The notes beneath the pieces are model-generated. The model made no database searches. It saw only the letters and a list, made by a program, of their open reading frames with translations, and was not told the origin of the DNA. 64,000 nt of DNA from contig CM042181.1 of the NCBI GenBank assembly GCA_023376005.1, forward strand, positions 419,313 through 483,312, written 5' to 3'. Source of the stretch: Doryteuthis pealeii (lineage: Eukaryota; Mollusca; Cephalopoda; Myopsida; Loliginidae). The translations under genes were made by a program, and so were the position numbers. Positions 22,518-34,469 of this stretch are shown here, piece after piece (the first letter of the stretch is position 1; the number at the start of each line of letters is the position of its first letter).

Positions 22518-23097
22518 CTGTCGGCTGGGGCGTTAGAATGCACCTCTGCAGAGGGGTAAGACTCCCCCAATGGGGCCACCTGTTGGCCGTGGGTGGCGAC
22601 CCGTGATGTTTAAGGATAGAGCCCAGGTGGATTAGCAGTTCATGACATGCAATACTCCACTTTGGCCCTATCTTGGGCTAGACGGTCGGTCGGAGAGGCC
22701 CCCTCCGATCAATCGGCTGGTCACGTCAAGCCCTAGCAACTATATGATTGCCCCAACCCTCTTGCTCTTATGGCAAGCCCCAACCCCTTTTTATCATATC
22801 GGTGCTAGAAGGCGGTGAATGGGGGTCTACATGTCCTGGGAATGACGTTAAACTCTATCTGATGGTGAGGTTCCAGTTTTGGAGGTTTGGGGAATGTGGA
22901 GCACCCCCTTCATCACCATTGCTCCCTGGTCCACTCTGACCCGGAGTGGTAGTACCTGTTAGGGTCCCATATATGGGTTTAGTAGAAAAACATGAGTTGA
23001 TAAACAAAATTGTATTATCCATTAAGAATTGATTTATTTCAAAACTTTATCGGCATTAAATGACCCACTGAGATTGATATGCCACAAACAAACCAAA
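22518..23097 (+). mobile_element. SINE-like family B, full length, inside the Penelope-like element
   Basis: Runs from CCTGTCGGCTGGGGCGTTAG to the AAACCAAAAACCAAAC tail. It separates the linker and GIY-YIG parts of the same retroelement. AAATTCTA before it and AAATTCTAG after it look like its target-site duplication. Confidence 0.85.
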
Positions 23098-23350
23098 AAC
23101 CAAACAAATTCTAGAAATAAGAAAGCTTATATAGGCTCGACTCAAAATGAATTCAAAAAAGATTTTATAACCATAGGTGTAGCTTTACTAATGATAAATA
23201 TAATACTGCTCTGTCTAGTTATGTATGGAAGATTAAAGCTAAAGCTATTGACCCTATTCTGAAATGGGAAATTATTAAGATGCAATAAATATAAAGCTGG
23301 GGATAGATATTGCCAGTTATGTATGGAAGAAAAACTGGCAATAGCCACCT
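23098..23350 (+). pseudogene. Penelope-like element, GIY-YIG endonuclease relic
   Basis: Across two frameshifts it reads KAYIGSTQNEFKKDF, then TALSSYVWKIKAKAIDPILK, WEIIKMQ, and YKAGDRYCQLCMEEKLAIA. This is the GIY-YIG endonuclease (YIGST, F-x-x-R/D-F) and C-terminal Cys motif of Penelope-like elements. Frameshifts and a stop show it is inactive. Confidence 0.85.
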
Positions 23351-23489
23351 TTTCTATTAATTTGGTATATCATTTGTTTAAATGGAGAAAAGTAGACAAA
23401 CAGGGAATGTTATACTGGATGGGTGTTTACTATAGGTGGTGATATCGACGTTATGACGTTTCGGTCTGAGTTCTTGTATAGAAGGATTC

Positions 23490-23705
23490 CGGGTAATTTT
23501 CACCTTAGTTGGCTAAATTCCTAGCAAATAAGTCAATTAGAGTAGTTTTGCTATTACGAGCCAGATTCGAAAAGACAGACCATGGAGTGGAAACACGCTG
23601 ACTAACCGGAAAAGGAAAAGTTCCGGTCGCAAGGGTCAGTAAAGAAGGATATGCTGACCAGTATTTTGGTACATGAAAAGAACTCGCTAATTGAACTGGC
23701 TCAGC
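23490..23705. repeat. TIR-element end plus family E fragment
   Basis: 23490-23530 (GGGTAATTTTCACCTTAG then CTAAATTCCTAGCA) is a diverged end of the element at 28-672. It joins family E sequence (GGAGTG(G/C)AAACACGCTGACT, CAGTAAAGAAGG), shared with 24900-25320 and 26570-27000. Confidence 0.55.
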
Positions 23706-24169
23706 ACTGCTTAACTTTATCAATTAAGCGGTAAACGGTGCTTTCAGCATGACTTGCTTGTAATCACAAAGTTTAGTTGTAAACAGATGGCTCTTTTAAA
23801 ATGTAGCGATAGTAGAAATATATATTCTTTTATTTGCAAGGAGCAAATTTTCTAATTAACTCGGTTAAACAACTTCTAAGAAATGGATTTTATTTCAAAT
23901 TCCTTATCAGAATAAATTTTTTTTCGAAATTTTAGCTACGGATATCCAATTCCAAAGCAGACAGCTGATAGACCGTACACTTCGGCTGACATCATAAATA
24001 GTAATAACAAGAATTAATTACTTAATCGAGCAACGCACACACATGTGTCGACCCAGACGGTAACACCACCATGAGGGAGAACAGGAGGATGGTAGCTCTC
24101 ATTAATCCTTCTAATAATAAACGTCCCTTAATTACGAAAATAGCATAAAACCGCGAATCATTATGAATA

Positions 24170-24797
24170 CTAGAAAATATATGCACCCTCCGGGTGCAAG
24201 TATTTAAGTTTTAATGTAATAAAATATTGTATTAAATTAGAAAGGCTAATGAAACTAAATAAGAATACAGATAAAAAGATTTGAAACAGAGGGAGTATAA
24301 TAAAAAAATGGAACAACTGAAACTTACTCTTCCATCACACTCGTCTTTCATTGTTATTTTTTTCTAATTTAAGTATTTAGCTAAAAGAGGAAGTAAAGAA
24401 TAAAATGACAGTTATTTTATCTTGTTAATGGATTTCATTTAAGATTCATTGAAGAGCTTTTTGCTTATATTCATTAACATAAAACCAAACACTTAGAAAT
24501 CAATAATACTAAGCACATATTTATTAAATTCGATTTTTTAATATTAATATGCAAATTAGCCTTCCTGTTCACACTGTAAACCGCTATTTTTTGTATATAT
24601 AAATATAATTGCATGTTATTTGTATGTAGATATGGACAACACTAATAAAAAGGTGAAGCAATTTTATTAATATTTGAGGTTTAAATACAAATAAAATCAT
24701 GGAGAATGTGATGTAAATAACGAAGGGAATTGTGACTTGAGTAGTAATATAGTTTCGGTTACAGACAGAAAAACACACAATCTCCATTATAATAAGA
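24170..24797 (-). mobile_element. Non-autonomous Helitron family H1
   Basis: Reverse orientation: CTAG-like end at 24170, perfect hairpin GCACCCTCCGGGTGC, and a 5' end TCTTATTATAATGGAGATTG (complement) at 24797. Full length, non-coding. Confidence 0.85.
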
Positions 24798-24899
24798 TTA
24801 GAAGCGATTTATCTTATCCCCAATTCACTTCGATTAGTCTCTTTGATTTGCTTAGAATGGGGTACATTTATAAATGTAACACCACGCTCTCCTTTTCGG

Positions 24900-25500
24900 A
24901 GTGGAGAGATGTTAAACCTTTACTTACTTTACTCCTTGTAGAAATGTCTGAGATGATGACGTGTCAACTCTTCGGTACGTCTTGCACTCATTTTCGAATA
25001 GACTATAAATAGCAAGAAACAAACAGAGCCAAACACAGCACTCCTACCTCTTCTGAACCATATAACGAAACTCATCACGCTCCTCACAGAGCCTAAACCA
25101 CAGTAAATAAGGTTTCAAAAAATGCTAGCCCGGTCCCTTGGTTTGAGAAAAGACAGAACGTGGAGTGCAAACATGCTGACTCTCCGGAAAAGAAAAAGGT
25201 TCCAGTCGCAACGGTCAGTAAAGAAGGGTAGGCTTCTGGTACATGAAAGGAACTGTCACTATACATTTGCTTAGAAAGAGTTACTTAAAAACGTAACACT
25301 ACGCTCTCCTAAGATCGTTAACCGATTTCGAAAAGTCTTGAAGCTTGATTTAAAATTTATGAATTTTTTTTTTCAATCTTACTTCTTTTCCAGTTCACGG
25401 TACATTTAGAGGCAAACTAAGCGATCACCTAGGACGCCAAAATCTGGAAACGCCACCAATTCAGAACAAACGAGTATTATTTATTTTTCTCTATATGATG
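24900..25500. repeat. Direct repeat block E+F, copy 1
   Basis: Nearly identical to 26570-27150 over ~600 bp (ATGTCTGAGATGATGACGTG, CCGGTCCCTTGGTTTGAGAA, AAACGTAACACTACGCTCTC). It ends in a family F marker. The two copies are ~1.67 kb apart, indicating a local segmental duplication. No coding function is seen. Confidence 0.7.
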
Positions 25501-25538
25501 TATCGAATGAGTATGACGATCAATTTTTAATCCAGAAA

Positions 25539-26167
25539 TCTTATTATAATGGAGATTGTGTGTTTTTCTGTCTGTAACCAAAACTATATTACGACTCTAG
25601 TCACAATTCCCTTAGTTATATACGTCACATTCTCCATGATTCTATTTCTATTTCAACCTCAATTTATAATAACACTGATTGACATTATTAATACTGTTGG
25701 CCTTACCTAAATATTAATAACATGCAATTGTATTTATATATACAACAAAATACCAGTTTTCAGTGTAAACGTAAAGCTAATTTGCATATTGATATTAAAA
25801 AAACTGATTTTTATAAAAATGTGCTTGGTGTTATTGATTTCTAATTGTTTGGTTTTATCTTAATGAATATGAGCAAAAATCTCTTCAATAAATCCTAAAA
25901 GAAATTCATTAACAAGAAGAAATAACTGTAATTTTATTCTTTACTTCCTATTTTAACTAAATAGTTACATTAGGAATATTTAGCATTGAAAAACGGAAGT
26001 GATGAAAGAGTAAGTTTCAGTTGTTCTATTTTACGATTATACCCCCTCCGTTTCAAATCTTTTTATCTGAATTCTTAATTAGTTTCATTAGCCTTTCTAA
26101 TTTAATCTAATATTTTATTACATTTAAACTTACATACTTGCACCCGGAGGGTGCATATATTTGCTAG
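25539..26167 (+). mobile_element. Non-autonomous Helitron family H1
   Basis: TCTTATTATAATGGAGATTG start, hairpin GCACCCGGAGGGTGC, and CTAG end at 26164-26167 followed by T. It lies between the two copies of the E+F duplication. Confidence 0.87.
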
Positions 26168-26569
26168 TTAATATAATATAGGCAATTTTTAAAATTTAGT
26201 TATATATTCTTTATTGAATTAAAAGCATTAACTTATTTAAATTGGTTTGAAAAGTTTTATAAAACTAAATATAAAATAAAGTTTTTTATGTATCTTTTTA
26301 AAAAATTCTTCTTTCCAAGTTATGGATACCCTATAGGCAAACTAAACAATCGCCTAGGGCGTCAAAATCTGGAAGAGCCACAAATTCAAAGCAAATTAAT
26401 CTTTTAATGTTCTCCATATTATGATATACCAAATGAGTATCAGTCGAATTTTAATCTACCTATTAGTATATTGTAGGCGAATTTAAAAAAAACTATCATT
26501 TCATTTAAAAATAAAAATCTTTAATTTATGTAAATTGTTTTGAAAATTATTATAAAGTTTGATATGAAG

Positions 26570-27150
26570 CTTTGCGGACTGGAAAGATGTTTACCCTCTC
26601 CTTGTCGAAATGTCTGAGATTATGACGTGTCAACTCTTCGTTATGTCTTTCACTCATTTTCGAATAGACTATAGATAGCAAGAAACAAACAGAGCCAAAC
26701 ACAGCACTTCTACCTTTTCTGAACCATAAAACGAAACTCATCACGCTCCCAACAGAGCTTAAACCACAGTATATAAGGGTGTACAAAATGCTAGCCCGGT
26801 CCCTTGGTTTGAGAAAAGATAGAACGTGGAGTGCAAATACGCTGACTCTCCGGAAAAGAAAAAAGTTCCAGTCGCAACGGTCAGTAAAGAAGGGTAGGCT
26901 TCTGGTACATGAAAGGAACTGTCACTATACATTTGCTTAGAAAGAGTTACTTAAAAACGTAACACTACGCTCTCCTAAGATCGTTAACCGATTTCGAAAA
27001 GTATCAAAGAAGCTTGATTTAAAATTTATTAATTTTTTTTCAGTCTTACTTTTCAAGTTCGCGGTACATTTAAAGGCAAACTAAGCGATCACCTAGGACG
27101 CCAAAATCTGGAAGCGCCACCAATTCAGAACAAACTAGTATTTTTTTTAT
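26570..27150. repeat. Direct repeat block E+F, copy 2
   Basis: Second copy of the block at 24900-25500. Downstream (27160-27350) a further segment matches 19170-19380 (ACATCGGAGAAGGCTGGATT, TTCTATGATGTCCTGGAGTC), so larger composite units have been duplicated. Confidence 0.7.
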
Positions 27151-27359
27151 TTTGCACCCATTTCCAAATGGAGAAATGTGTCCGCAGAGCTGAACATTAC
27201 GGCACTTCCTTTTTATTGGAGTGAATAAACTGTGGATAAATAAATATTCAATATATTTATCTCTGTACCGGTGCTACATCGGAGAAGGCTGGATTCCTGA
27301 TTGTTGGGCAATTGTTCTGTTGGCAGGAAATTCTATGATGTCCTGGAGTCTGGACCAAT

Positions 27360-28080
27360 TTGATACTGAGTGTTATCTTGCCTTGTGCCATTTGGAGTTG
27401 TTAGTGATAATACAAGGCCGCTTCTTTTTCACTCCTGGGTATTATATTTCCTCCAAATTACAACTGCCGAGAGCAAAACATTCATACGCCATTAACATTC
27501 TCTCAATTCTCCCCTTTGCCACGTACCATTCGCTTGTACAATCAAACCACGCTATGCCAAATCATCAGTTAAACTTTTCCGTTCTAATCCGCACATCACG
27601 CCACCCTCATGGCTCCACATCACTCCCATTACGTAACATACAGATTACTTTTTGCTAACTACTTAAAATCCCAAAGTAATAGCATTCCTCCATACTCGCA
27701 CACTAAAAAGCAAACAAACAAAGAGAAAAAATAAACAACAATAAAGCCCCTTACCACTTGGTAGTCCACTTTACTCAGACCATAAATAACAATAAACATG
27801 CCAAACTGCAGTTCTGTCTCTTCTGAACCATAAAACCAAACTCTGCATTCTCCCTACAGAGCCTATACAACAGTATATACGAGCGCACAAAATGCAGGCC
27901 ATGTCACTTGGTTTGAGAATCTCACTATCCATGCTATCTTAACTTATATATAACTGAACTTTTCTTGTTTAGTCTGTTAGCAAAAATTAGAGGAGCGAGC
28001 GAGCTTCAGATATGCTTACGTTAATAATTTCATTAAAATCAATACCAATTATCAAATTCAATAGAACAAAGAAAATATAC
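27360..28080. other. Non-coding stretch with family E fragment
   Basis: 27770-27930 is a diverged family E piece and 27985-28050 a family D piece. The open frame through 27221-27658 spans repeat-derived sequence and shows no recognised domain. Confidence 0.4.
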
Positions 28081-28310
28081 TATTTCTCTGAATGTTTGAG
28101 ATGAGGCTTGAAGATTAGAATTATCTGCGTTATTCGGACTATTGTCCCCATCTTCATTGTTATTTGTACAACGTTTCGGCCGATATACCGTCCGGCCTTC
28201 TTCAGGTATTTCTTCTCGGACTCGGGAACATTCTTTTCGAACTCGGGAACTTTATTGTATTCGGGAGCCATCACGGAACTTTGAACCTAACCCTTTATTT
28301 ATTCCACGGT
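28081..28310. mobile_element. Family T arm
   Basis: Begins TATTTCTCTGAATGTTTGAG; contains CGGACTATTGTCC, CAACGTTTCGGCCGATATAC and CCGGCCTTCTTCAGGTATTT. It continues directly into the tRNA-headed SINE C on the minus strand. Confidence 0.7.
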
Positions 28311-28470
28311 GGTATCCTGTTCTCATTCCGCTAACCATAGCTGGGATAGCAGTTGTGTTAATTATTTTTTCTAACTGCTTTCACTCAGGATTGAACTCGG
28401 GTTCCAGAGATAAATGTCACTTAGAACTGTTTTAACCTAACTGCCTTATCCACTCGGCCATGTATACAAT
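28310..28470 (-). mobile_element. SINE family C with tRNA-Leu/Ser-like head
   Basis: On the minus strand, ATGGCCGAGTGGATAAGGCA (A box) and CCCGAGTTCAATCCTGAGTG (B box) stand at tRNA spacing. The body follows (CCCAGCTATGGTTAGCGGAA). Pieces recur at 62520-62580 and 63262-63560, each beside a family T arm. Confidence 0.75.
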
Positions 28471-28789
28471 TCACTATGGAAAAAGAACAAGAAAATATAA
28501 CTTATAAAAAAGAATAAGCATTTAAAAATTACAGCACATAATTTATTACATTCTATTTTTCTTTAAAAAAACTAACAATTTTTTCTTTTGAGAGCGGATT
28601 AATGGCATTTCAGTTTAGTTCAAAGAGTCAAATTGATTTGACATACGAGGAAATTGAGTTACGATAGGAACGAATCAAACTTGTAATTCAAGGTACCACT
28701 GTATATCTGTTTTCAGAAAACCGAGTGTATACTAATTCCTTTTTAAGTAAACAATATATAGAAGAATAAATAGCATTAAAATCCCTTGT

Positions 28790-29010
28790 TACTAAGCACT
28801 CCATTCTACTTAGACCCTAAATAGCAAGAAACAAACAGCGCCAACCACAGCACTCCTGTTCTGAACCCTAAAACGAAACTATTCACCCTCCCTACAAGGT
28901 ATAAACCACAGTACGTAAAGGCGTACAAAATACAGGTCACGTCACTTGGTTTGAGAATCGCATAGATGAGAAATTGTCGGTAACCAAACTTTGCCAACGC
29001 TACCTTAACT
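28790..29010. repeat. Family E fragment
   Basis: TAGCAAGAAACAAACAG, CACAGCACTCCT and CACTTGGTTTGAGAAT match the family E blocks at 24.9 and 26.6 kb. Confidence 0.6.
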
Positions 29011-29017
29011 TACATAT

Positions 29018-29575
29018 GACAATGGATGCTCGTTGCATAATGGTTAGATAATGTTGTATATCTTGCAACGGAAGATTCCTCTTCCGGTCAAAAGACAAAG
29101 AGAAAGATAAAAATATATTGGTTTGTTGGTTGGTTTTGAAGGCTGTCACAATGCGAGTGTAAAGAAAAAAGAATGTAACTATGATGTTTTTTGTTAACCT
29201 GTCATTTTATTCCTTATTTAAAAAGGGAAAACGGAAGCGGGGTCTTCCGGTCAAGAAGCAGGGAGAAAATGAAGAAATAGATAAAAGGAAAACGGAAGCA
29301 GTCTTCCGGTGAAGATAGAGATAAAGAAATATATATGTCCGTTATCAGGTCAAACGATAAATGCGTGGGCATATTTTGTGTATAAAAAGTTTAGAAGATA
29401 ATGGGTGAAGTCGGTCCCAGCAGCATCCGAGAAGATAACCTCGTCTCCCGTCAGCCACCCGGCATTTTCATTGTGAACACTCGTCGCACCTCACCGAAGA
29501 AAATAAAGACTGGTCCTATTTTTATATATACGTGTCTGTGGTTTTATTGAAGTACAGTAGTCGTTTATACAACAA
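29018..29575 (+). mobile_element. Candidate solo LTR or LTR fragment
   Basis: Contains repeated AACGGAAGC(G)GGTCTTCCGGT-like segments, then TATAAAAAG at ~29380, an AATAAAG polyadenylation-type signal at ~29500 and a TACAACA end near 29573. This order fits a U3-R-U5 long terminal repeat. No second copy, primer site or clear target duplication is seen, so the call is tentative. Confidence 0.35.
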
Positions 29576-29577
29576 TA

Positions 29578-29720
29578 GGGCATGGACTCGTCGACCTGAG
29601 TTCAAATCCTGAACATGGCTGTTTGCATTTTACATAACACTAATATCCTTGGGAAAACTCAAAATTCAAACCTGTTTAACTTGTGTCACATCCTGATCGT
29701 GCGGAGCAGTCGGTAAATAT
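29578..29720 (+). mobile_element. SINE family A, internally deleted
   Basis: Starts inside the head (GGACTCGTCGACCTGAGTTC) and jumps to the 3' part (GTGTCACATCCTGATCGTGC). Confidence 0.65.
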
Positions 29721-30713
29721 AGCAAACGAACTGTAATTCCTTTCGTCGTCAGCACAGTCTCTACCAACTGAGCACGTTACTCTCACTTCATGACACCCCA
29801 AACACAGTAGTTGTTGAATTTCACTTCTGGTCCAGACACTTGATTTTTTTGCTCTCTCTCTCTCTCTCTCTCGCAGTATCAGCCACTGTCCATTTTTATC
29901 ATCGTTCGACTACCCTTTATGCAAATTCCGGCTCGTCTCGTCCGGGTTTCTGCCAACAGAATTTCAGTGACGAGGAGGTAGCGAGTTCAAATATCCGTGG
30001 CCATTCGCCATACCCCTCCTCTTCGCACAAGCCAAACGTATCCTGACGCACTTTGTTTGTGGAGGCTGGGAATCCGCTCGTCCACAGTTCTGTCCTTCAA
30101 TTTCGCTATGAATTTTCTGTGTTTAGGAGCTATTACCCAGTCGATTTTTTTAGCTTCATGTGAGCGAGTATCCGATACACTTACGTTAATAATTTCATTA
30201 AATAACATTCAAGCTTTCAAATCATTCAAGTTTTTCAACAGCAAATAAAATATCAGTTGGAAAAAAAAAGCATTTAAACATTACAGTACATAATTCATTA
30301 AATTCTATTTTGTTTTTCTACAATGCAAATAATATTACGATGAATGCAGCATGACGCGTAAAAATATTTATAAAACAATTCTGACTAAAATAAATAAACC
30401 GTAAATATCTATAGTCACACGTAAATGTGGTCGGGTTAAAATATACTGTCCAATATTTTAAAGAAAAATTAAACGGTAATATCAATACTCTTTTAAGATT
30501 TTTTAAAAATTAATGCAGGCACATGTGAAACAAAAATGAAATACCCTTTACCCTATTAACAAAATTGAGAAGCCCCAGTCGAGATTTTAACAATTAAATT
30601 TTGCCAAATTAGAAAGAAATGAAATATTCCAAATGGTCGAAATTGATTCCAGGATTCAAGTATCTAAAACTTACGAAATGCGAATCAATGGAAAATATTT
30701 ACATTTACTTGCA

Positions 30714-30932
30714 TCACCTGGGTTCTATCCTTAAGCATCACGGGTCGCCACCCACGGCCAACAGGTGGCCCCATTGGGGGAGTCTTACCCCTCTGCAGAG
30801 GTGCAGTCGGTGCATTCTAACGCCCCAGCCGACAGAGCGGAGAGAAAGAATTAATTTATTTGAAAACTTTATCGGCATTAAATGACCCACTGAGTTTGAT
30901 ATGCCGTAAAACAAAACAAAACAAAACAAAAC
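30714..30932. mobile_element. SINE-like family B, head and tail in opposite orientation
   Basis: 30714-30835 is the reverse complement of the family B head; 30845-30932 is the family B tail in forward orientation with an (AAAAC)n end. The middle is missing, so one part is inverted. Confidence 0.7.
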
Positions 30933-31079
30933 CTAAAGATTAAATAGTTGGTTTAGTTTAAGTTCATAAGCAAATCTCACCTTGTTGGTGAGGCTTAGTA
31001 TACGTTTACTGTATATTCTGCAGATGAATGACAACCCATCAAAAATATATAACTCTAAATTCATTGCTGTGGATATTGC

Positions 31080-31680
31080 TCCTAGTTTTGAAATAAATTC
31101 ATTCTTAATGGATACTCAATTTTTTTTCATAAATACATTTTTTTTCTATTTAACCTATAGATGGAACCCTAACAGTTACTACCCCTTCGGGTCAGTGTGG
31201 ATCTGAGGGCAATGGTGATAAAGGGGTGCTCAACATTATCCAAACCTCACCATCAGATAGAGTTTAACGTCATTCCCAGGACATGAAGACCCTCAGCCAC
31301 CGTCTTTTAGCACCCATGGAGAAAAGGTTTGGGGCTTGCGCTAAGGGCAATAGGGTTGGAGTAATAATTTACGTGTTAGTGCTTGAAGGGACCAGGTGAT
31401 TGACCAGAGGGGATCTTGATTGAAGAGCCGTTCGTAAGGATCGAACTTGCGATAGCATGTGAGTGTAGTTTTCAAACAATGACTCATATCACCATTGCTC
31501 CAAGGCTCACACTGACCCCGATGGGTAGTAACTGTTACGGTTCTTTCTATGAGTTAAATAGATAAAAAGTAATTATGAAAAAAAAATGTGTATCCATTAA
31601 GAATGAATTTATTTAAAAACTTTGTCGGCATTAAATGACCCACTGAGGTTGGTATGCCGTAAAACAAACCAAACCAATTA
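31080..31680. mobile_element. SINE-like family B fragments nested in the copy 3 promoter module
   Basis: A reverse family B piece (31085-31400) and a forward 3' piece (31490-31677) flank AGGATCGAACTTGCGATAGC at ~31438, the B-box-like segment that also precedes the first exons at 50.2 and 50.9 kb. The module was therefore split by SINE insertion. Confidence 0.6.
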
Positions 31681-31739
31681 ATACTGATGAAACTTTTTTT
31701 CTGATGGTATGCCCATAAAATTGGTAGACGCAACCCGGA

Positions 31740-32102
31740 TAATGACACCCCTCACTTGATTTTGGTCACACCCAATACTTATCTTTTTACTTAAATAATA
31801 AATACATTTAAAAGTAAATTACTATATATTTGTTACAGGACATTTTTATATATCAATATATTTTTAACCCTTCATCGACGGACAACTAGGTATTAGGTAT
31901 GGCCAACGTCTCAATTTTCGGAGTTGTTGCTAGATAATTATCAGTTTAATGAAGTCTGTTTTACGCCACAGTTAATTGAAGAAGTTGTTCAAAATTATAA
32001 CAATTCCTGTTTTATGGTACCCATCTATACTTAAATTTTTAATCGCGTTGTTATCATATTTAGAAAATATTTTTATATTAAAGAAAACAAAAACTATATA
32101 AA
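31740..32102 (+). promoter_or_regulatory. Putative promoter module of FEM1-like copy 3
   Basis: Shares short ordered blocks with the regions before 50192 and 50873: CACTTGATTTTGGTCACACC, ATATTTTTAACCCTTCA-CGACGGA, ACCCATCTATACTTA, and an A-rich ACTATATAAA immediately before the ATG. Conservation across three copies suggests promoter/5' UTR function. The transcription start is not visible. Confidence 0.5.
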
Positions 32103-32112
32103 ATGGCTGAAG
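32103..32112 (+). CDS. FEM1-like: FEM1-like copy 3, micro-exon 1
   Basis: ATG GCT GAA G is followed by GTAAGT at 32113, an optimal donor. It joins in phase 1 to the acceptor at 36592 to read M-A-E-A-S-Q-V-N. The context TATAAAATGGCTGAAGGTAA is shared with the two first exons at 50 kb. The intron would be 4.48 kb. Confidence 0.75.
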
Positions 32113-32394
32113 GTAAGTTACTTCTAGTACCCATATGATATTTAAGTTAATTTGATTATTATTAGAAATGTTTTATTTTTTAATATTGAACTTTAAGGGG
32201 CTCTCTTCTTGTTAGTTAAACTACTTAGAGAGCTCCACCTAACAAATGTAATATACTAATTTTCATGAATGTAATTACACTACCTTTTCGCGAATGTAAT
32301 ACACACATTTTCATGAAGTAATACTAATTTTTATGGATGTAATATACTAATATTCATGAATTTGGTTGTAATTCTATCTATGTGTAAATAAATT

Positions 32395-32430
32395 CTCTCT
32401 CTCTCTCTCTCTCTCTTATATATATATATA
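32395..32430. repeat. (CT)n(TA)n microsatellite
   Basis: CT dinucleotides followed by TA dinucleotides. Confidence 0.9.
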
Positions 32431-32531
32431 AAGTGTAAAAACAAAATTCAATTTTTTTCCTTTCTGGATTTGAAGATATTTAAAAATATCTTGGCCCATC
32501 TATTTCATTTCGATAAAGGTTATTAGCGTCT

Positions 32532-32562
<31 letters not shown>

Positions 32563-32576
32563 AATGGGAATACTAT

Positions 32577-33030
32577 ATTGGTTTGTTTTGTTTTACGGCA
32601 TATCAACCTCAGTGGGTCATTTAATGCCAATAAAGTTTTGAAATAAATCAATACTTAATGGATACTCAATTTAAAAAAAAACCTCCAGAACTAAACCCTC
32701 ACCATCAGATAGTTTAACGTCATTCCCAGGACATGAAGACCCACTGCCTTCTAGCACCCATATGATAAAAATGGTTGGGGCTTGCCATAAGGGCAATAGG
32801 GTTGGGAAAATCATATACGTACTAGGGCTTGACGTGACCAGCCGATTGATCGGAGGGGGCCTCTCCGACCGCCCGTCTATCCCAAGAAAGTGTAGTAGTG
32901 CAAATCATGAACTGCTCTGCCACCTGGGCTCTATCTTTAGGCATCACGGGTCGCCACCCATGGCCAACAGCTGGCCTCATTGGGGGAGTCTTACCACTCT
33001 AAAGAGGTGCAGTCGTTGTATTCTAAAGAC
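32577..33030 (-). mobile_element. SINE-like family B, reverse orientation, in intron of copy 3
   Basis: Runs from the reverse tail (GGTTTGTTTTGTTTTACGGC) to the reverse head (CTAAAGACCCAGACGACAGG) with an internal deletion after ~32670. Confidence 0.8.
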
Positions 33031-33339
33031 CCAGACGACAGGACTGTATCTTCTCGTGTATAGGATTTGTATTTAATAGAAAATATTTATTTTAATTAAA
33101 AAATAACGTAGTCTCTTAAAAGTTGAACATTTAAAAAAACAAATTTACCTATAGGCTGATCCTTGATATCACGATATATTTTTCTCGTGGAATAAAATAC
33201 AATCAATGGTTTCGTTATTAGGTAGATTATGTATATTTGTGGGGGCTTGTGTAGGTGGAAATTTGACACTAAATGACCCTGAGGTGTTGATCTGCCATCA
33301 GGCACGAACCAATCATAGTTATTCCTGATTGATAATGTA

Positions 33340-34345
33340 TAACCTAGTATATGGTTTCAAGTATTCCTATGTAATACTAATAGTTTGCTCACTGTGATAT
33401 TGTCTCAAGTATTCCTATGTAATACTAATAGTTTGCGCACCGTGATATTGTCTCAAGTATACCTATGTAATACTAATAGTTTGCACACAGTTATATTGTC
33501 TCAAGTATTCCTATGTAATACTAATAGTTTGCACACTGTGATATTGTCTCAAGTATTCCTATGTAATAATAATAGTTTGCACACAGTTATATTGTCTCAC
33601 GTATTCCTATGTAATACTAACAATTTGCACACAGTTATATTGTCTCACGTATTCCTATGGAATACTAACAATTTGCACACTGTTATATTGTCTCACGTAT
33701 TCCTATGGAATACTAACAATTTGCACACTGTTATATTGTCTCACGTATTCCTATGGAATACTAACAATTTGCACACTGTTATATTGTCTCACGTATTCCT
33801 ATGTAATACTAATAATTTGCACACAGTTATATGGTCTCAAGTATTCCTGTATGATACAAATAATTTGCACACAGTTATATGGCTTCAAGTATTCGTATCT
33901 AATATTAATAATTTCTACGCAGTTATATGGTTTCAAATATATATTTAAACACATATGGTATCAAGCATTCCTATATGATACAAATAATTTGCACACAGTT
34001 ATATGGTTTCAAGTATATTTATCTTATATTAATAATTTAAACACATATGGTATCAAGTATTCCTATCTAATACTAATAATTTCCACACCATTATATGATT
34101 TCAAGTATTCCTGTATGATACAAATAATTTTCTCCCAGTTATATGGGTTCAAGTATTCGTATCTAATATTAATAATTTGCACAGCGGTATATTTGTTTAA
34201 AATATACTTATTCAATATTAGTGAGTTAAACACATTGTTGCAAATATTTCTATCTAATACTAATAATTTGCATAAAACTATATGGTTCCAAGTATTCCTA
34301 TTTAATACTAATAATTTGCACATAGTTATATATATTTGGAGGATA
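33340..34345. repeat. 48-bp minisatellite in the first intron of FEM1-like copy 3
   Basis: A 48-bp unit (TATTGTCTCAAGTATTCCTA, TGTAATACTAATAGTTTGCA, CACTGTGA) repeats about 12 times up to ~33900, then in more diverged form to ~34340. Because 48 is divisible by three and the unit lacks a stop in one frame, it makes a long repetitive frame that I do not regard as a gene. Confidence 0.92.
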
Positions 34346-34469
34346 TGTACTTAATTGAAGTCATACCTAATTTTGAAAATTAATTAGTTAATAATTAATG
34401 AATTTAGGCGGGCATATATGTTCAAATGTAAGACTAAACACATCGAGAAAATGTCAATCCCTGAATGTA

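Noticed and set aside
30000..30248. Possible small gene on either strand near 30.0 kb
   Set aside because: No recognised domain, and its end is family D repeat sequence shared with 27985-28050.
33385..33948. 187-codon open frame
   Set aside because: It is exactly the 48-bp minisatellite read in a stop-free frame; no start context, domain or exon structure.
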